DNA of 8,119 nt, from positions 1-8,119 of the forward strand of contig JAOUOM010000067.1 in the NCBI GenBank assembly GCA_029880385.1, written 5' to 3'. Both the position numbers and the translations under genes were made by a program. Source of the stretch: Cyclobacteriaceae bacterium (GTDB taxonomy: Bacteria > Bacteroidota > Bacteroidia > Cytophagales > Cyclobacteriaceae). Below the pieces are notes generated by a model. That model saw only the letters and a program-made list of their open reading frames with translations, did no database searches and was not told where the DNA came from. Shown piece by piece: positions 6,057 to 8,119 of the stretch (the first letter of the stretch is position 1; each line of letters starts with the position of its first letter).

Positions 6057-8119
6057 TTAGTTGAATATATCAATATCAAATACTTCTTCTTTTTCCTCAC
6101 TTTCGTTTTCACTATTTAATATTCTCAGAAACGTGTCCATTATTTCGATATGTTTTGACATTAAATCAAACAACTCTTCTTTTCGTAAAACCAAGAGAGA
6201 GGAAGTTTTTGTTGCAATTACCTCATATTCAAAGCACTCTGACTCCAGAATGAGTTCTTCCCCAAAAAAACCACCATCCGAAATAGTAAAAGGCTCATCG
6301 CCGTTTTTTCGTACTTCCACTTCTCCTCGTATAATAAAATAAAACGGTATTGTTCCTGCATCCCCTACATCAATCAATCTGGTTCCACTAAAAACCTTTA
6401 TTTCTTCCATAACCTCTGCCATATGTGTGATTATCTCTCCCGGAATTCTGGAAAATTCTTTTTTCCTTTTAAGAAAAAGAATGCGATCAATTAGGAGGAG
6501 ATTTGGAAAATACTCATCTTCTTTCTCAAGAAATACGGGAGGGAGGATCGCCCGATCCAGCTCTTTTTTAATGGAAACCTTCAGTCTTCGGGTATTGACA
6601 TCGTAGGCACCTTTATCAATATTATAAATGGTATTGGCTGCTGTTTGGATCAGAACCGGATCAGGATTGAATAAATTTGCAATAAGATCAAAAGAAACGG
6701 AGAGTTCATCAAAATGTTGCAAACGATATAAGGCTAGTGCTTTTGTATACCTGGAAATGCGGTTATAATCCCTGTTAATGACTTGTTTGAGTAAATCCTC
6801 ATAAGAGGTGAATTCTTCCGGAGGATAAAAGTTAAGTAATTTTTCAAGCCTGTCACTATCTTTTATATCATCCATTACAGGTATTATTTTCGGCTTGAGT
6901 TCTTCATCCAAAAATACATCCATCATTTCTACAGCAAACATGACAGAGTCTACAGTCTGAGCTTCAATGTTTTCCTTGACCAATAACACACTTTGCGGAT
7001 CGTATATCATACCCATCAGCATGAAGATATTGTCATAATTAATTTTATTTTCTTCAATGAAAGCATGTCGGATAAGCTGATCCGCTTCACTTTTATTAAC
7101 CGGAATATCCTGCAAAGCCTTAATGTTCCATGCGATATCACCAATCATGTCTTCAATGAAAAGCTGTATCCTTGACTTCATAAAATCACGGGCTTGAAAC
7201 CCAGTGAAACTTAAAGACAATAACACTTCAGAAATGATCTTTTTGTCGGGAAAATCTATCTTTTTCCAAAGTAGTTCAGTGGATTGCTTACTTCTCAAAC
7301 GCCCCAGGATTTGAACAATCCGAAACATTGTACTTTGGTATTGTCCTGTCTTGTAAAAAGAGGCATCCACCTGATAAAATGCAGACTCTCCTGTATGACA
7401 AATGGCTGATACAGCCGCATTGCTATAGCTGGCCAAATGAAGGTTTTCGACAAGCACTGGCCAAACCTCAGGTCTTTTTAATTTTCCGGCTGTCTTAATC
7501 GCCGCAATATGTACGTGAGGGTTGATGTCGCGTAATAGTTCCAGTTCGAATGCCAGGTATTTATCATCCGTCATTTTTGATAACAAACAAGCACCCAATG
7601 CCCGATCCTTTGCTTCAGTCGAACGTATTAACTCGCGAATCGACTGGTCATTTAGCTCATAGGATGCAAGATGTGTAAACATATTAACTACCTCATTTGC
7701 CAGCCGTAACGCTTCATCATCGCCTTCCGTTTTAATTTCACGTTGTACAATTTCTAAAAATTCAAATGGCTTATGTTCCAGTAATTTTGAATAGGCATAT
7801 TGTCGTATCGTAGGAAATTTCACTTTCAGCATATCCAACAACACAAACTCAAATCCAAGTGGATCCAGTTTTTCATATATTCGTAATGCATGTAAAATCC
7901 GAGCCGGTTTATTTTTTGAAAATTCTGCTCTGAGAAGATTCATTACACTGTTTTCATTAAGTTTTCCTTTATTCCTCAACTCTTCCTTTTGGATCAAAAG
8001 GGTTTTCTTGAGCGTCTCTTTGTATTCTCCATATAATTTAAAGGCTAACCATATGACCATACCGGCAAGCCCTAATATGAGGTACGAATAGTGAATCAGT
8101 TTGAAGAAAACCATAAAGC
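6057..8119 (-). CDS. HEAT-repeat protein with C-terminal cyclic-nucleotide-binding-like domain, probably 5'-partial
   Basis: The first visible ATG is at 8114-8112 (685 codons from there), but the frame is still open through the last bases of the window, so the true start may lie outside. From that ATG, residues about 8-28 form one membrane helix (YLILGLAGMVIWLAF) followed by a basic stretch. Residues about 50-530 are almost wholly helical, with repeated antiparallel-pair spacing as in HEAT/ARM repeats (e.g. IAAIKTAGKLKRPEVWPVL at 203-221). Residues about 550-665 form a CAP/cNMP-like beta-roll with PFYFIIRGEVEVRKNG (590-605) and FGEELIL (617-623). Members of this architecture in Bacteroidota are often about 1050-1100 aa with an N-terminal Npt-like/MFS transporter of roughly 400 residues; the visible part would match the last transmembrane helix onward. 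The cNMP domain lacks the usual phosphate-binding Arg, so the ligand is doubtful. It lies 47 nt upstream of the TIR-like gene on the same strand. It could be a co-regulated transporter or regulator, or just a neighbour. Confidence 0.87.
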   Translation of the reverse strand, partial: FMVFFKLIHYSYLILGLAGMVIWLAFKLYGEYKETLKKTLLIQKEELRNKGKLNENSVMNLLRAEFSKNKPARILHALRIYEKLDPLGFEFVLLDMLKVKFPTIRQYAYSKLLEHKPFEFLEIVQREIKTEGDDEALRLANEVVNMFTHLASYELNDQSIRELIRSTEAKDRALGACLLSKMTDDKYLAFELELLRDINPHVHIAAIKTAGKLKRPEVWPVLVENLHLASYSNAAVSAICHTGESAFYQVDASFYKTGQYQSTMFRIVQILGRLRSKQSTELLWKKIDFPDKKIISEVLLSLSFTGFQARDFMKSRIQLFIEDMIGDIAWNIKALQDIPVNKSEADQLIRHAFIEENKINYDNIFMLMGMIYDPQSVLLVKENIEAQTVDSVMFAVEMMDVFLDEELKPKIIPVMDDIKDSDRLEKLLNFYPPEEFTSYEDLLKQVINRDYNRISRYTKALALYRLQHFDELSVSFDLIANLFNPDPVLIQTAANTIYNIDKGAYDVNTRRLKVSIKKELDRAILPPVFLEKEDEYFPNLLLIDRILFLKRKKEFSRIPGEIITHMAEVMEEIKVFSGTRLIDVGDAGTIPFYFIIRGEVEVRKNGDEPFTISDGGFFGEELILESECFEYEVIATKTSSLLVLRKEELFDLMSKHIEIMDTFLRILNSENESEEKEEVFDIDIFN

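Overview
The window is a tightly packed, single-direction stretch in which every gene lies on the minus strand, so transcription runs from high to low coordinates. Several traits point to a member of the Bacteroidota, probably Cytophagales-like: moderate-to-low GC, start codons preceded by A/T-rich leaders rather than clear Shine-Dalgarno sequences, an outer-membrane beta-barrel protein of the type common in that phylum, and a HEAT/cyclic-nucleotide-binding protein of a kind that phylum often fuses to an Npt-like transporter. The taxon is an inference from style and families, not from a marker gene.

Layout in order of transcription: (1) 8119-6057, a membrane-anchored HEAT-repeat protein ending in a cyclic-nucleotide-binding-like domain, open at the window edge and probably missing its N-terminal transporter half; (2) 6009-4501, a soluble protein with three successive TIR-like/DUF4062-like alpha/beta domains; (3) 4494-1225, a 1089-residue nSTAND1-type P-loop NTPase with one transmembrane helix, a long coiled coil and a seven-bladed WD40 propeller; (4) 1232-96, an outer-membrane beta-barrel protein with a signal peptide and a helical TPR-like N-terminal part; (5) 99-1, the first 33 codons of a lipoprotein that runs off the window. 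Junctions are 47 nt between genes 1 and 2, 6 nt between 2 and 3, an 8-nt overlap between 3 and 4, and a 4-nt ATGA overlap between 4 and 5. Genes 2 to 5 are almost certainly one transcription unit with coupled translation; gene 1 may belong to it or may precede a weak internal promoter.

Working model (inference): the TIR-like protein and the STAND NTPase form a cytoplasmic signalling or conflict module. The NTPase passes through the inner membrane and, by the positive-inside rule, displays its WD40 propeller in the periplasm, where it could meet the periplasmic part of the beta-barrel protein and the lipoprotein. The whole would be a trans-envelope sensor or switch. TIR-like/nSTAND1-WD40 pairs recur in bacteria with complex signalling; coupling to an outer-membrane barrel and a lipoprotein is the less familiar part. 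No RNA genes, insertion sequences, CRISPR arrays or clear terminators were seen. No gene-free stretch exceeds 47 bases.
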